From the NCBI RefSeq assembly GCF_022844465.1, contig NZ_JALHLP010000001.1, forward strand, positions 310,001-374,000: DNA of 64,000 bases, given 5' to 3'. This stretch comes from Bradyrhizobium sp. GTDB lineage: Bacteria > Pseudomonadota > Alphaproteobacteria > Rhizobiales > Xanthobacteraceae. Positions 12,806 to 24,543 of the stretch are shown piece after piece. The stretch's first letter is position 1; each line of letters starts with the position of its first letter. Under the pieces are notes generated by a model. It saw only the letters and a list, made by a program, of their open reading frames with translations. It was not told the DNA's origin and made no database searches. The translations under genes were made by a program, and so were the position numbers.

Positions 12806-13375
12806 TCAATCCAGAATCAGGCGGCCGACCGGATCGGCGCGACCGCTCCCGCCCGCGACCACCACGATCTCGCCGCTCGCCGGCTGAATGCCCGTCAGCG
12901 CCTGGATGTTCGCGCCATGCGTCACAACAAGCAGGTTTCCGCGCCCGGTCCACTTGCCAATCAGCGCGCGAGCGCCCGCGGTGAGGCCCTCCCTTTGATC
13001 GCTCAGCACGACCACATTGCCAAATGTCGCTTCGGTTTCGACAGGTCCAAGATTTAGGAGCGTAGCCGTGTCCACGCAGCGACACCACGGCGAACTCGCG
13101 ATCCTCTCGAACGCGATGCCCTCCGATTTGAGCCGCGCGCCGATTCTTGAAGCGTCCGCCCTCCCCTTTGCGCTGAGGTTGCGCTGGGTGGCGCAGTCGT
13201 CGATGCGGAACCCAGGCGGATCGCCGAAGCCACCCGGCGCATCGGCGTGGCGCATCAGGGCGACATGACCTCCCGCCCGCAACGCCTTCAACGCATCGGC
13301 GGCAGCATGGGTGATCCCCGACAAAGCGAAAAAGCCGACAAGGGCGGTCAGGATGGCCAATCTTAGGTGCTGCAT
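12806..13375 (-). CDS. exported histidine phosphatase family protein
   Basis: This 189-residue protein belongs to the histidine phosphatase (phosphoglycerate-mutase-like) superfamily. The start at 13375 gives a clear Sec signal peptide (MQHLRLAILTALVGFFALSG, cleavage after ITHAA). The catalytic motif is LMRHADAPG (RHG-type with Ala in the third position), the second Arg lies in ASPWCRCVDTA, and the second catalytic His in VVTHGANIQ. It resembles periplasmic Ais-like or SixA-like proteins in size, but the substrate is not apparent. Confidence 0.85.
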   Translation of the reverse strand: MQHLRLAILTALVGFFALSGITHAAADALKALRAGGHVALMRHADAPGGFGDPPGFRIDDCATQRNLSAKGRADASRIGARLKSEGIAFERIASSPWCRCVDTATLLNLGPVETEATFGNVVVLSDQREGLTAGARALIGKWTGRGNLLVVTHGANIQALTGIQPASGEIVVVAGGSGRADPVGRLILD

Positions 13376-13576
13376 GACGGCGACCTTGTCGCAAACAGAC
13401 AATCAGACGGCCGGCGCTCAGCCACAGCACAAGCGAGGCGAGCGCGGTAGCCTTGGCTGGAGACTGACGTCGTACCGAGTCTCCATCCAGCTACGAACGA
13501 ACAGCAACCGCACAGACCGTTAATCAAAGAAAATCTCGCGCGATCCTCGCTTCGTTGCAACCGACGAGTGCTTGAC

Positions 13577-13798
13577 TTACAGCCCGGTAAATCCGGCCTT
13601 CACCGGATCTGTGCTGCCGTCAAGCTGGCGCAGATAGGCCAGCCCGCAGACCGTCAATCGGTGGGTATCGTTTTCCCCCGCCTCGACCAACGTGGCGAGG
13701 TATTTGGTCACCTTCGCCCGCGCCTCATCATCAGCGGCGGTGGGCCTGTTCAGCAACAGGTCGTAGGTCCGCATGATGCGGTCGATAGCTGCTTCCAT
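13577..13798 (-). CDS. small conserved-looking hypothetical protein
   Basis: A 73-residue, probably all-helical cytoplasmic protein starting MEAAIDRIMRTYDLLL. The ATG at 13798 is preferred because a GGGAGG-like ribosome site lies nine bases upstream; the open frame continues to 14008 but that part overlaps the next gene. I do not recognise a family. It follows the 78-residue gene by 28 bases, so both probably form one transcript. Confidence 0.6.
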   Translation of the reverse strand: MEAAIDRIMRTYDLLLNRPTAADDEARAKVTKYLATLVEAGENDTHRLTVCGLAYLRQLDGSTDPVKAGFTGL

Positions 13799-13826
13799 GG
13801 AATGCTCCCGGGAGGGTGTGATGCGA

Positions 13827-14063
13827 TCAGGCCGACAATCGGGCGCCGTTCGAAGCCTCGAACTTGCTGATCGCCTTGTTAGCGAGCCTGATCCGGTTGA
13901 GTTCACCGCGTTGAAACATTTTGACGATGATTTCCAGCAACCGATCGTCGGTGGCAGTGGGGCTGGACAGAGCGCCGGTTCTGCAAAGGTAATTTGCGGC
14001 GATGGCATAAGCGTCGCCTACCACTTCGACGTTCATGACCTGCAATCCGCGCTCGACCAGCAT
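13827..14063 (-). CDS. small hypothetical protein
   Basis: A 78-residue protein (MLVERGLQVMNVEVVGDAYA) with no motif I recognise. A strong ribosome site GGAGCAGGTGAG precedes the ATG. Predicted composition is helical, with a basic C-terminal half. It is the upstream partner of the 73-residue gene and lies just ahead of the end of the ABC transporter operon; no functional link is visible. Confidence 0.6.
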   Translation of the reverse strand: MLVERGLQVMNVEVVGDAYAIAANYLCRTGALSSPTATDDRLLEIIVKMFQRGELNRIRLANKAISKFEASNGARLSA

Positions 14064-14167
14064 GTCTCACCTGCTCCGTTAAGCAAGGGAAACGCCGGAT
14101 CGTGGCAGGAGTTCCATGGCGGAAAATCCCCCTTGCCTGAGAGGGAACGGGATAATCTGCCCTCGCT

Positions 14168-15265
<1,098 letters not shown>

Positions 15266-15344
15266 TTCCCCGCCGTCTGACTGAAACCGGTGCTACCCAA
15301 AGACAACCCCGCCGCGACCTGCGCGGCGGGGCCTGGCGTTTCGA

Positions 15345-16631
15345 CTATTGCGCGGCCTTGCTGACCAGCGGCGCACCCTCGGCAAGCACTTTCGCGATGT
15401 CCTCGCGCTTGCCTGTGACCGCCTTGGTGACGGTGTCGTTGAAGGCCTTGTGCACGGCCGGCCATTGCGGGAAATAATACGCGCCGCGCACCTTGTCCGG
15501 AGAATCGAGCACAGACTCCTTCAGAAGCGCCATGAAGGGATCGGCGGCCGCGATCTTCGGCCAGAACGTGGTGTTGGGCGGCGGCGCGCCGGTCGCCTTC
15601 CACAATTTCAACTGGCCTTCCTCGTCAAGCATCATCGCCTCCAGCATCTCCTTGGCGAGCTTCTTGCGCTCCGGCGCGATCGACTTCGGGATGGCCCAGC
15701 CCCAGATGTCGTTCCAGGCGAACGGCCGCGCCCGGTTGGGGCCGAGCGGGAAGCGCGTGGCGGCGACCTTGCCGGCGATCTTCGACTTGGCGGGGTCGTT
15801 GAACGTGCTCCACCACAACGAATCCGCCACGGTGAACGCGGCGTCGCCCGACATGAAAACGGCATTGGCTTCGTTTCGGTCATAGGCCGGCATGCCGCGC
15901 GGCACGATCTTGTGGGTATTGATCGCATCCCACCAATACTCGGCGGTCTGCTGCATGCACGGCTCGGTCATGCCGGACTTCCAGCCGGCCTCGGCGAGCT
16001 TCTTGTTGTCGCGCTCGTAAGGCGGCAGCAGCACGTCGCAATTGTTGCCCCACATCGACCAGAACCAGCTGAACCAGCTGTTGTTCATCGACATGCCGCC
16101 GACATAGCCGAACTTGACCTTGCCATCAGCCTGCAACTTCTTGCTGACGGTGACGAGCTGTTCCAGCGTCTTCGGCACCTCCTCCGGCTTGACGAGGTCG
16201 GACCGGTAGAAGAACACACTAAAGGTCTGGCCCATCGGCACGACAGTGTTCTGCCCCTGCGCGTTGGCGAACACCACCGGAGCCATGCTCCACTTGTCGG
16301 CAAACTTGTTGGCGTTGACGTCATCGGTCGGCTCGAGCAGATGAGCCCAGGTTTGTCCCCAATCGTCATTGTGCCAGATGATGTCGTACTGATCGGAATT
16401 CGAGGTCAGCGACGCCGTCATTTTCTCGACATAGACGCCGTAGGAATTCGGCACCTTGACGATCTTGACGCCGTTCTTGGCGCCCCACGACTCGAACATT
16501 GCGATCGAGGCGTCCTGGATCGGGCTTGGCTGGTAGCCGATCCGCAGTTCCTTCACCTGGGCCAAAGCACTTCCCGCCGCGGCCACCAGGGCCACGGTCG
16601 TCGCCATCGCCAGTTTCGCCAGTCGCTCCAT
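15345..16631 (-). CDS. ABC transporter extracellular solute-binding protein (family 1)
   Basis: The 428-residue periplasmic binding protein supplies the ligand to the adjacent importer. It has a signal peptide (MERLAKLAMATTVALVAAAG, cleavage after SALA), then the family 1 fold with YDIIWHNDDWGQTWA and the late FPLGPNRARPFAWND segment. A strong ribosome site AGGGAGGGAG precedes the ATG. The ligand cannot be named; the family covers oligosaccharides, polyols and glycerol phosphate. Confidence 0.9.
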   Translation of the reverse strand: MERLAKLAMATTVALVAAAGSALAQVKELRIGYQPSPIQDASIAMFESWGAKNGVKIVKVPNSYGVYVEKMTASLTSNSDQYDIIWHNDDWGQTWAHLLEPTDDVNANKFADKWSMAPVVFANAQGQNTVVPMGQTFSVFFYRSDLVKPEEVPKTLEQLVTVSKKLQADGKVKFGYVGGMSMNNSWFSWFWSMWGNNCDVLLPPYERDNKKLAEAGWKSGMTEPCMQQTAEYWWDAINTHKIVPRGMPAYDRNEANAVFMSGDAAFTVADSLWWSTFNDPAKSKIAGKVAATRFPLGPNRARPFAWNDIWGWAIPKSIAPERKKLAKEMLEAMMLDEEGQLKLWKATGAPPPNTTFWPKIAAADPFMALLKESVLDSPDKVRGAYYFPQWPAVHKAFNDTVTKAVTGKREDIAKVLAEGAPLVSKAAQ

Positions 16632-16691
16632 AGCTCCCTCCCTTGTTTGTATTCTTGTCTTGCGTTCTTGGCTTGTCGTCCCCGCCGTCCG

Positions 16692-17528
16692 TCAGATGCG
16701 CAAACCCCGTATCACGTATTTCTGGCCGAACAGCGCGATCAGAAACGCCGGCGCCAGCGCCATCACCGCGGTCGCCGCCATCAGGTTCCAGCGCAGCCCC
16801 ATCTCGGTGACGAACTGCGCCATCACCACCGTGATCATCGGGACGCGATTGCCGGTCAGGATCAACGCGAACAGAAACTCGTTCCAGGTGAACAACCAGC
16901 ACAGCACCGCGAGCGCCGAGATCGCCGGCAATGCCGACGGCACGGCCACCCGGATGAAGGCGCCCCACCGGGTGCAGCCGTCGATCATGGCAGCATACTC
17001 CATCGACGGGTCGATGCCGTCGAAAAATCCCTTCATCAGCCATGAGAAGAAGCAGATATGGACGGCGACGTGCGGCAGCAGCAGCCCGACATAGGTGTCG
17101 TAGATGCCCCAGCTCTGATTGACGAAATACAGCGGCAACACCCAGGAGATGTAGGGCACGCAGCGGAACACATAGATGGTCCCAAACCAGAGCCGCGAGG
17201 CCGGGCCGGTGAAGCGCGACAGCATGTAGCCGCTGGATACGGTCACCAGCAGCGAGAACACGGTCGCCAGCGTCGCGATCAAGGCGCTGTTGAGGAACGC
17301 TTCGACAATTCGGTCCTCGCGCAACACCTCGGCGAAATTGCCGAAGGTGAACTCAGTGCCGCGGTGGACGTAGTAGACGCCGGACTCCGGCCGCAGCGAG
17401 GTCAGGATCAGCCACAACACTGGAAAGGCGAAGGCAAAGCAGATCGCGGCCAGGACCAGTGCGAACATCGCCTTGCGGCCCCATGGCGGCAGCTGCGGCA
17501 GAAAGGCGGAGCGCATCACCATCGCCAT
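16692..17528 (-). CDS. carbohydrate ABC transporter permease (MalG type)
   Basis: A 278-residue inner-membrane permease with six predicted helices. The cytoplasmic EAA loop that docks the ATPase is seen as EYAAMIDGCTRWGAFIRVAV. It begins four bases after the first permease gene, so the two are co-translated. It pairs with the MalF-type permease as the second half of the membrane pore. Confidence 0.91.
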   Translation of the reverse strand: MAMVMRSAFLPQLPPWGRKAMFALVLAAICFAFAFPVLWLILTSLRPESGVYYVHRGTEFTFGNFAEVLREDRIVEAFLNSALIATLATVFSLLVTVSSGYMLSRFTGPASRLWFGTIYVFRCVPYISWVLPLYFVNQSWGIYDTYVGLLLPHVAVHICFFSWLMKGFFDGIDPSMEYAAMIDGCTRWGAFIRVAVPSALPAISALAVLCWLFTWNEFLFALILTGNRVPMITVVMAQFVTEMGLRWNLMAATAVMALAPAFLIALFGQKYVIRGLRI

Positions 17529-17532
17529 CGGA

Positions 17533-18426
17533 TCAAGCCTTTGCGATGCGGTCGACGAGGCGAAACAGCGCCACGCCGATGACGAGGATGATCAGCCCGC
17601 CGACGATCGCCGCCGCCGAGCCCCGCCCGAGATCGAGATTGAGGAAAGCGTGGACATAGGCATAGAGGCTGAACAGCTCGGTCGCGCGGCCGGGCCCGCC
17701 GCCAGTCAGGGTCCACACAATATCGAAGGTGCGGAAGGCGTCGATGGCGCGGATCACCACGCACACCACGATCACCGGGCGAAGCATCGGCAGCGTCAGG
17801 AAGCGGAATACGCGCCAGGTGGTGGTGCCGTCGATCGCGGCGGCCTCGAACGGCTCCTTCGGCAGGCTCTGCAAGCCCGCGAGCAGCAGCAGCGTGAACC
17901 ACGGGGTCCACAGCCAGATGTCGGTCAACAGAATGATACCGAAGGCGCTCCAGCGCTGCACCAGCCAGGGCTGTCCCTCCAGCCCAACGGCTTCCAGCAC
18001 CACATTCACGATGCCGAACTGGTCGTTGAAGATCCAGCGCACCATGATTGCGGCGACGACAGGGGCCACCATCAGCGGCACCAGCAGGATCGTCTGCACC
18101 AGCTTTTGTCCGCGAAAGGGACGATTGAGCAGCAGCGCCAGAGCCAGCCCCGCCAACAACGCGCCGGCAACGCTGAGCGCCATGAACAGGAAGGTGTTCG
18201 GCAGCACCACGTACAGGAACGCGGGATCCGACAGCACGGCGGCGTAGTGATCGAAGCCGACCCAGGTCTTCTTGGGATCGTACAACGCCCAGTTTCGAAA
18301 ACTTGCGTTGGCACCGATGAAGATCGGCACGACCTGAAACAGCAACAACAACAGCGCGGCCGGCGCGATCAGAAGCAGCACAAAGCGCTGTTGCTCGCCG
18401 AACATGGGACGCCGCGATGCCGACAA
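17533..18426 (-). CDS. carbohydrate ABC transporter permease (MalF type)
   Basis: A 297-residue inner-membrane permease, first gene of the operon. Six helices are visible; the EAA loop is EAAAIDGTTTWRVFRFLTLP. The DIVWTLTGGGPGRATEL segment is typical of CUT1 permeases. No sugar-modifying enzyme or regulator belongs to the operon itself, so substrate and control remain open; the nearby MarR-like gene has its own terminator. Confidence 0.92.
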   Translation of the reverse strand: MSASRRPMFGEQQRFVLLLIAPAALLLLLFQVVPIFIGANASFRNWALYDPKKTWVGFDHYAAVLSDPAFLYVVLPNTFLFMALSVAGALLAGLALALLLNRPFRGQKLVQTILLVPLMVAPVVAAIMVRWIFNDQFGIVNVVLEAVGLEGQPWLVQRWSAFGIILLTDIWLWTPWFTLLLLAGLQSLPKEPFEAAAIDGTTTWRVFRFLTLPMLRPVIVVCVVIRAIDAFRTFDIVWTLTGGGPGRATELFSLYAYVHAFLNLDLGRGSAAAIVGGLIILVIGVALFRLVDRIAKA

Positions 18427-18748
18427 GCCTTTTTCCCCACCTGGGCATCAAGCCGCCACGACTCTTGCGGTGATCTGGCAGATCCGCGGTCGGTACGAGC
18501 GTGTAGCCTCAACGTTGCGGAAGTATGGGGGTGGCGTCGAAGGCTAGTCAATCCGGAATGTCGGAATGGCAGCTCCACGGCCACCGCCGACGCATCGTCA
18601 AGCCAGGTCGGAAAGCAAAACGCACCGGCGCAGGAAAACCCGGGCCGGTGCGTCCTGGGCAAGGCGAGCCGCCCTGCCGTTTCAATCGTCCGCTTCGGCT
18701 GCCGGTCTTCTCAAATGGCCGGCTTGGCCGCTGGACGCAACGAAGTTC
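18427..18748. other. intergenic region with operon promoter and a terminator
   Basis: No gene is seen in this 322-base stretch. The left part should contain the promoter of the ABC importer operon, though no clear -35/-10 pair was recognised. The right part holds the terminator of the MarR-like gene. Confidence 0.5.
18611..18652 (-). terminator. terminator of the MarR/LdtR-like gene
   Basis: A perfect nine-base inverted repeat CGCACCGGC / GCCGGTGCG is followed on the minus strand by TTTTGCTTTC. It lies about 100 bases downstream of the stop codon at 18749. Confidence 0.8.
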
Positions 18749-19264
18749 TCAGAGGCGATAGAGGATCTGGTCGGTCCAGAACCGCTCGAGCCGGTGCAGC
18801 GACTTGTTGAGGGTCGCAAATTCATCGTTCGAGATACCGCCGACCTGCTCCACCGTCCTGACGTGCTTCTGATAGAGCGCGTCGACGATCTTGCGGATCT
18901 CCTGGCCCTGCGCCGTGAGGCGGATGCGGACCGAGCGGCGATCAACGCGCGAGCGCTGGTGATCGAGGAAGCCGAGCTCGACGAGCTTCTTCAGGTTGTA
19001 GGAGACGTTGGAGCCGAGATAGTAACCGCGCGTACGCAATTCACCCGCGGTCAGTTCCTTGTCGCCGATATTATAGAGCAGCAGCGCCTGCACCGAATTG
19101 ATATCGGCACGGCCGCGGCGGTCGAATTCGTCCTTGATGACGTCGAGCAGACGGCGATGCAGCCGTTCCACCAAAGTCAGCGCTTCCAGATAGAGCGGCT
19201 GCACCGGAGTCTGACCGGCAGAGCCTTCAGCGGTTTCAACCGCCGTTGCAACGGCTTTGATCAT
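18749..19264 (-). CDS. ldtR: MarR-family transcriptional regulator, LdtR-like
   Basis: This 171-residue winged-helix protein resembles LdtR of Rhizobiales, a MarR-type regulator that in Liberibacter controls an L,D-transpeptidase and stress tolerance. The HTH and wing are seen in LTAGELRTRGYYLGSNVSYN LKKLVE and in FLDHQRSRVDRRSVRIRLTA. The C-terminal helices probably dimerise. A palindrome in its own leader (19280-19294) suggests autoregulation. The LdtR assignment rests on overall resemblance; MarR membership is firm. Confidence 0.8.
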   Translation of the reverse strand: MIKAVATAVETAEGSAGQTPVQPLYLEALTLVERLHRRLLDVIKDEFDRRGRADINSVQALLLYNIGDKELTAGELRTRGYYLGSNVSYNLKKLVELGFLDHQRSRVDRRSVRIRLTAQGQEIRKIVDALYQKHVRTVEQVGGISNDEFATLNKSLHRLERFWTDQILYRL

Positions 19265-19628
19265 GACACTTCCCCTGTCGTCGATTTTATCGACTTATTC
19301 GACGAAACTTTTGTCCCGCCTGATAGCTTCAACTTAAGGGGGCCGTTTGAACATCCGCTTAAATAAGAGAATAAAGAGATCATGAATTTAAGACAGTGAA
19401 TCGCGGATTAAGCCCATGGATAAAGGGCTTTTCGCAACCTCTCATTGACGCTGGAGCGCCGATGTTCACGCTTCGTCTGCTTGCCTGTCGCATTCGGAAA
19501 CAGGTCGGCTGGAAATCGAAACGCGCCCGTAACGGGTGTGAGCAAATCCTTTACGGTGACTGAACCGTTACCGCGAAAACATCCGAAAATTGCGAAGGCC
19601 GGCGGCGGAATTTCTGCACTCGGTTGAT
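19265..19628. other. intergenic leader of the MarR-like gene
   Basis: No gene is seen in these 364 bases. Apart from the palindrome at 19280-19294, I recognise no further structured element. Confidence 0.5.
19280..19304 (-). promoter_or_regulatory. candidate operator of the MarR-like gene
   Basis: A perfect palindrome GTCGAT-TTT-ATCGAC (19280-19294) lies 16 bases upstream of the start codon, and another half-site TCGACG follows at 19299-19304. MarR proteins bind such short inverted repeats close to their own start. Assignment is by position and symmetry only. Confidence 0.45.
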
Positions 19629-20090
19629 CTATGGCGGACGTTCGCGCGCGGCCATCCAGGCGAGCGCCAGATACGCCGCCAGCATCAGCGCCTCGAACGC
19701 CACCACCGTGAGGTTGCCGCCGTAAATTCCCGGAAACATCATTTCGATCACCGCCATCGACACCACCGTGGTGAGCCACACCACGGCGCCCCACGGCGTC
19801 GCCAGCCACAGTCCCACCGCAGCGACGAGTTCGATCACGGCGAAATACACCGTCGCGGTTTGCCAGGCCATCGACTGGTTCTCGAACGCGTCTTCCGCGC
19901 TGCCGACAAAGCCGGTGACCTGCGCCCAGTGGAAAAGGCCCTTGGCGATCGACACCACCGCCATGATGCGCAGGAACAGCACCAGCCGCCGGGTCCATGC
20001 ATTGTCGTCGGCCTCGATCCGCTCGGACGACATGGCATTCGCCGAAATCGCATTGTCGCGCGCCTGATCGCGCGCCGATGTGTCGGACAT
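19629..20090 (-). CDS. small polytopic membrane protein (DUF6163-like)
   Basis: A 153-residue protein with four predicted membrane helices after a polar 35-residue N-terminus: about residues 36-55, 72-95, 98-118 and 125-146. It resembles the uncharacterised alphaproteobacterial DUF6163 proteins that often lie beside hemB; I give the family name from memory and with caution. It is divergent from hemB and upstream of the MarR-like gene. Function unknown. Confidence 0.75.
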   Translation of the reverse strand: MSDTSARDQARDNAISANAMSSERIEADDNAWTRRLVLFLRIMAVVSIAKGLFHWAQVTGFVGSAEDAFENQSMAWQTATVYFAVIELVAAVGLWLATPWGAVVWLTTVVSMAVIEMMFPGIYGGNLTVVAFEALMLAAYLALAWMAARERPP

Positions 20091-20280
20091 GAAGTTGATC
20101 TCGGAGTTGGTCCCGGAGCTGGTCTCGGAGCTGGCCTTGCAATCAGGGCCCGTTTGGCCGCAGGAATGTCGTCTTAGACCGAGTCTTGGCCCGCTTGGGC
20201 GGCAAAATCAATCGCTGATGCGATAGATCAAGGCGCGGTGACGCACGGCCTGCAAGGTGCTAGGAATTGCGACAAACTGA

Positions 20281-21375
<1,095 letters not shown>

Positions 21376-21390
21376 CGGGACCTCCCCCCT

Positions 21391-21450
21391 CGTCATTCCG
21401 GGGCGCGTCGACGACGCGAACTACGGTGCGCAATTGCGCACCTGAGAATG
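21391..21450. repeat. decayed CATTCCGGGG-type repeat
   Basis: Begins cgtcattccggggcgcgtcg and contains the gtgcgcaattgcgcac inner palindrome found in the long copy at 8139-8270, but lacks the closing outer arm. Confidence 0.55.
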
Positions 21451-21544
21451 GCGAAGTCACCATCGTTGATGGTCGCAGCCTCTTGGCGGGCGGCCGGCTG
21501 GTTCCCATGTTTGCCTCGGCAATATCAGGGCGGGAGAACGGATC

Positions 21545-22090
21545 ATGGCTTATGGCGACCCCGGCAACAGCGGCGGCTGGCGAAGCGACGGCGGGGTGCA
21601 ACCCCACGCATTCGATCCCGACGCGCAGCCGGAACTGTTTCGCGGCGTCCCGACGCGGCGGGTGTTGGCGTTCCTGATCGACCTCGTCGTGCTGTCGGTG
21701 CCGGTCATCCTCGGCTACATCTTCATCCTGCTGTTCGGGATCGTCACGCTGGGGCTCGGCTGGGCGCTGTTCTGGCTGGCGTGGCCGGCGACGGTGGTCT
21801 GGGCCATCGCCTATTATGGCGCCTCGGTGGGCGGCCCGCATTCGGCCACCCTGGGCATGCGGGCGGTGGATCTGGAACTGCGCACCTGGTACGGCGCACC
21901 CGGCTATTTCGTGCTCGGGGCGACGCACGCCGTGCTTTTCTGGGTCTCGGTTTCGTTCCTGACCCCGCTGGTGCTGCTGGTCGGCCTGCTCAACCGCCGC
22001 CACCGGCTGCTTCACGACATCATCCTGGGAACCGTGGTTATCAACAGCCCGGCGCGGACCCAAATGACGCCGTCGGCCCGAAGCTGGTGA
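21545..22090 (+). CDS. RDD family membrane protein
   Basis: A 181-residue protein with an RDD domain. A polar N-terminus is followed by RRVLAFLIDLVVLSVPVILG, the RDD-type first helix with its Asp, then further helices at about residues 60-95 and 125-150. The NRRHRLLHDIILGTVVIN ending is the typical C-terminal RDD motif. The GGAGAAC ribosome site precedes the ATG. RDD proteins are often transport-related, but no substrate is evident. Confidence 0.85.
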   Translation: MAYGDPGNSGGWRSDGGVQPHAFDPDAQPELFRGVPTRRVLAFLIDLVVLSVPVILGYIFILLFGIVTLGLGWALFWLAWPATVVWAIAYYGASVGGPHSATLGMRAVDLELRTWYGAPGYFVLGATHAVLFWVSVSFLTPLVLLVGLLNRRHRLLHDIILGTVVINSPARTQMTPSARSW

Positions 22091-22221
22091 CTTCGGGTAA
22101 ACCAATTGACCGTTAAGCTCCGGAGCGCAATGCTACGCCCTGTTCGGCGCCCGATCTGAAACCGGACCGGACAGGCTTGGCTGTTTGTACGCGTTTCCTT
22201 CCGGAGGCCTGACGACCCGAC

Positions 22222-22998
22222 GTGACCCAGCACTCCCGCGATACCCCGCAATTCTACCTGACGGCGCCCTCGCCGTGCCCCTATCTGCCGGGCCGGCAGG
22301 AGCGCAAGGTGTTCACGCACCTGGTGGGCGACAAGGCCGGCGACCTCAACGACCTCCTGACCCATGGCGGCTTCCGCCGCAGCCAGTCGATTGCCTACCG
22401 CCCGGCCTGCGACCAGTGCCGCGCCTGCGTCTCGGTGCGGGTCGTCGCCAACGAGTTCCGGCCCTCCCGCAACCTGAAAAAGGTTCTGGCCCGCAATGCC
22501 GACATTTCGGGCGAGCAGCGCAGCGCGGTTCCGACCTCCGAACAGTATTCGGTGTTTCGCGCCTATCTCGACAAGCGGCACCGCCATGGCGGGATGGCTG
22601 ATATGACCGTGCTCGACTACGCCATGATGGTGGAGGACAGCCATGTCTCGACCCGCATCATCGAATACCGCAAGCGCAGCCTTGATTCCGGTATTTCCGG
22701 ACGCAGCGAGGAACTGATCGCGGTGGCACTGACGGACGTACTCAGCGACGGCCTGTCGATGGTGTATTCGTTCTTCCAGCCGTCGCAGGCGACCCGTTCG
22801 CTCGGCACCTTCATGATCCTCGATCACATCACGCGCGCGCGGCGGCTCGGCCTTCCCTACGTCTATCTCGGCTACTGGATCGAAGGCTCGAAGAAGATGG
22901 ACTACAAGGGCCGCTTCCTGCCGCAGCAGCGGCTGGCGCCGTCAGGCTGGCTGCGGGTGGACGCATCAGGCGAAGTGCCGTCCGAGCCGCAGGAGTGA
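22222..22998 (+). CDS. bpt: aspartate/glutamate leucyltransferase (arginyl-tRNA-protein transferase family)
   Basis: Bpt transfers leucine from leucyl-tRNA to N-terminal Asp or Glu of proteins, marking them for ClpS/ClpAP degradation. The 258-residue product has the family N-terminal half with [13 protein letters not shown] (Cys cluster) and [11 protein letters not shown], and the catalytic-domain motif [20 protein letters not shown] near the C-terminus. The start is GTG with GGAGG 14 bases upstream, an unusually wide gap. It lies alone between the RDD gene and a repeat. Confidence 0.93.
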   Translation: MTQHSRDTPQFYLTAPSPCPYLPGRQERKVFTHLVGDKAGDLNDLLTHGGFRRSQSIAYRPACDQCRACVSVRVVANEFRPSRNLKKVLARNADISGEQRSAVPTSEQYSVFRAYLDKRHRHGGMADMTVLDYAMMVEDSHVSTRIIEYRKRSLDSGISGRSEELIAVALTDVLSDGLSMVYSFFQPSQATRSLGTFMILDHITRARRLGLPYVYLGYWIEGSKKMDYKGRFLPQQRLAPSGWLRVDASGEVPSEPQE

Positions 22999-23006
22999 GG
23001 GGGGCT

Positions 23007-23110
23007 CGTCATCACCCGCGAATGCGGGTGATCCAGTATTCCAGAGACGGCAGCGATAAACCGAGAGGCCGCGGCGTACTGGGTCGCCCGGACAAGCCGG
23101 GCGATGACGG
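23007..23110. repeat. palindromic intergenic repeat (CACCCGCGAATGCGGGTG type)
   Basis: Starts with the hairpin cacccgcgaatgcgggtg and ends with the hairpin gcccggacaagccgggc followed by gatgacgg. The centre contains ccgaggccgcggcgtactgg. It resembles the element at 42457-42582 in layout (ccgcggcgta core). It separates the convergent bpt and mntH genes. Confidence 0.6.
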
Positions 23111-23119
23111 TGGTGGTTG

Positions 23120-24514
23120 TTACCCAAAAAACGTCTCGAACAGCAGCTTGACGTTCAGCGCCACGATCACGCCTGCGACAATCCAGGCCAACGCCGCCAC
23201 CGAACGGGAGATGACAAAATCGCCCATCTTGCGCCGGTCGGAAACGAAGCGCACCAGCGGGATCACGGCGAACGGCAACTGCATCGACAATACGACCTGG
23301 CTGAAGATCAGCAACTGGCCGGTGCCGCGCTCGCCATAGAGCGCGATGACGATGACGACGGGGACGATGGCGACGCCGCGCGTGACCAGCCGCCGCGCCC
23401 AGTTCGGCAGCCGCAGGTGCAAAAAGCCTTCCATCACGATCTGGCCGGCCAGCGTCGCCGTCACCGTCGAGTTCAGGCCGGAGGCGAGCAGCGCCACCGC
23501 AAACAGGATCGAGGCGATGCCGAGGCCCAGCAACGGCGAGAGCAATTCATGAGCCTGGCCGATTTCGACCACATCGGTGCGACCGCTGGCGTGGAATGTG
23601 GCGGCGGCGACGATCAGGATCGCGGCGTTGATGAAAAGCGCCAGCATCAGCGCGATGGTCGAGTCCGTCGTCGCCCATTTGATCGCCTCGCGGCGGCCGG
23701 CGTCGGTTCGTTCAAAGGCGCGGGTCTGCACGATCGAGGAATGCAGATACAGGTTATGCGGCATCACGGTGGCGCCGATGATGCCGATCGCGATGTAGAG
23801 CATTTCGGGATTGGTGACGATCGCGGTCGATGGCGCAAATCCCTTCAGTACCGCCATGATCGGCGGGGCTGCAGCGGCAATCTGGATCGCAAAGCAGATC
23901 GCGATCACGATCAATAGCGAGATGACGAAGGCTTCCAGGTAGCGGAAGCCCTTGTTCATCAGCAACAGCAGCAGGAACACGTCGAGCGCGGTGATCAGCG
24001 CGCCGCCAAGCAGGGGAATGCCGAACAGGAGGTTGAGCGCGATCGCGGTGCCGATGACCTCCGCCAGGTCGCAGGCGATGATCGCGGCCTCGCAGGCGAG
24101 CCAGAGCAGGAAATTGACCGGGCGTGAAAAACTGGCGCGGCAGGCCTGCGCGAGATCGCGGTCGGTGACGATGCCAAGCCGTGCGGCCAGCGCCTGCAGC
24201 AGGATCGCCATCAGGTTCGACAGCAGGATCACGGACAGCAGCGTGTAACCGAACTTGGATCCGCCCGCGAGATCGGTGGCCCAATTGCCAGGATCCATGT
24301 AGCCGACCGAAACGAGATAGCCGGGGCCCAGAAACGCCAGCAGCCGGCGCGACCAATGCCCGCCAAAGGGGACCGAGACGCTCGAATAGACCTCGGGCAG
24401 GCTCCGCTGGGTGCCAGCGGCGGCGTCAGCGCGCCAGCCGGCGGCTGACGCACCGGTCACGGGTATCACCTCGTCCGGGGTCTTCGGGCTCAAGTCAGAG
24501 GGCCGTGCGTCCAT
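23120..24514 (-). CDS. mntH: Nramp-family divalent metal (Mn2+) transporter
   Basis: MntH is a proton-coupled importer of Mn2+ (and Fe2+). The 464-residue protein has about 11 membrane helices. The metal site is visible in helix 1 as [11 protein letters not shown] (Asp and Asn of the DPGN motif) and in helix 6 as [12 protein letters not shown] 45-residue polar N-terminal extension precedes helix 1. The repeat at 24544-24566, about 30 bases upstream, looks like a Mur-type manganese operator. It is divergent from an MFS gene. Confidence 0.93.
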   Translation of the reverse strand: MDARPSDLSPKTPDEVIPVTGASAAGWRADAAAGTQRSLPEVYSSVSVPFGGHWSRRLLAFLGPGYLVSVGYMDPGNWATDLAGGSKFGYTLLSVILLSNLMAILLQALAARLGIVTDRDLAQACRASFSRPVNFLLWLACEAAIIACDLAEVIGTAIALNLLFGIPLLGGALITALDVFLLLLLMNKGFRYLEAFVISLLIVIAICFAIQIAAAAPPIMAVLKGFAPSTAIVTNPEMLYIAIGIIGATVMPHNLYLHSSIVQTRAFERTDAGRREAIKWATTDSTIALMLALFINAAILIVAAATFHASGRTDVVEIGQAHELLSPLLGLGIASILFAVALLASGLNSTVTATLAGQIVMEGFLHLRLPNWARRLVTRGVAIVPVVIVIALYGERGTGQLLIFSQVVLSMQLPFAVIPLVRFVSDRRKMGDFVISRSVAALAWIVAGVIVALNVKLLFETFFG

Positions 24515-24543
24515 TCAAGCAGGATGACCGATCCGCAGGCTAA

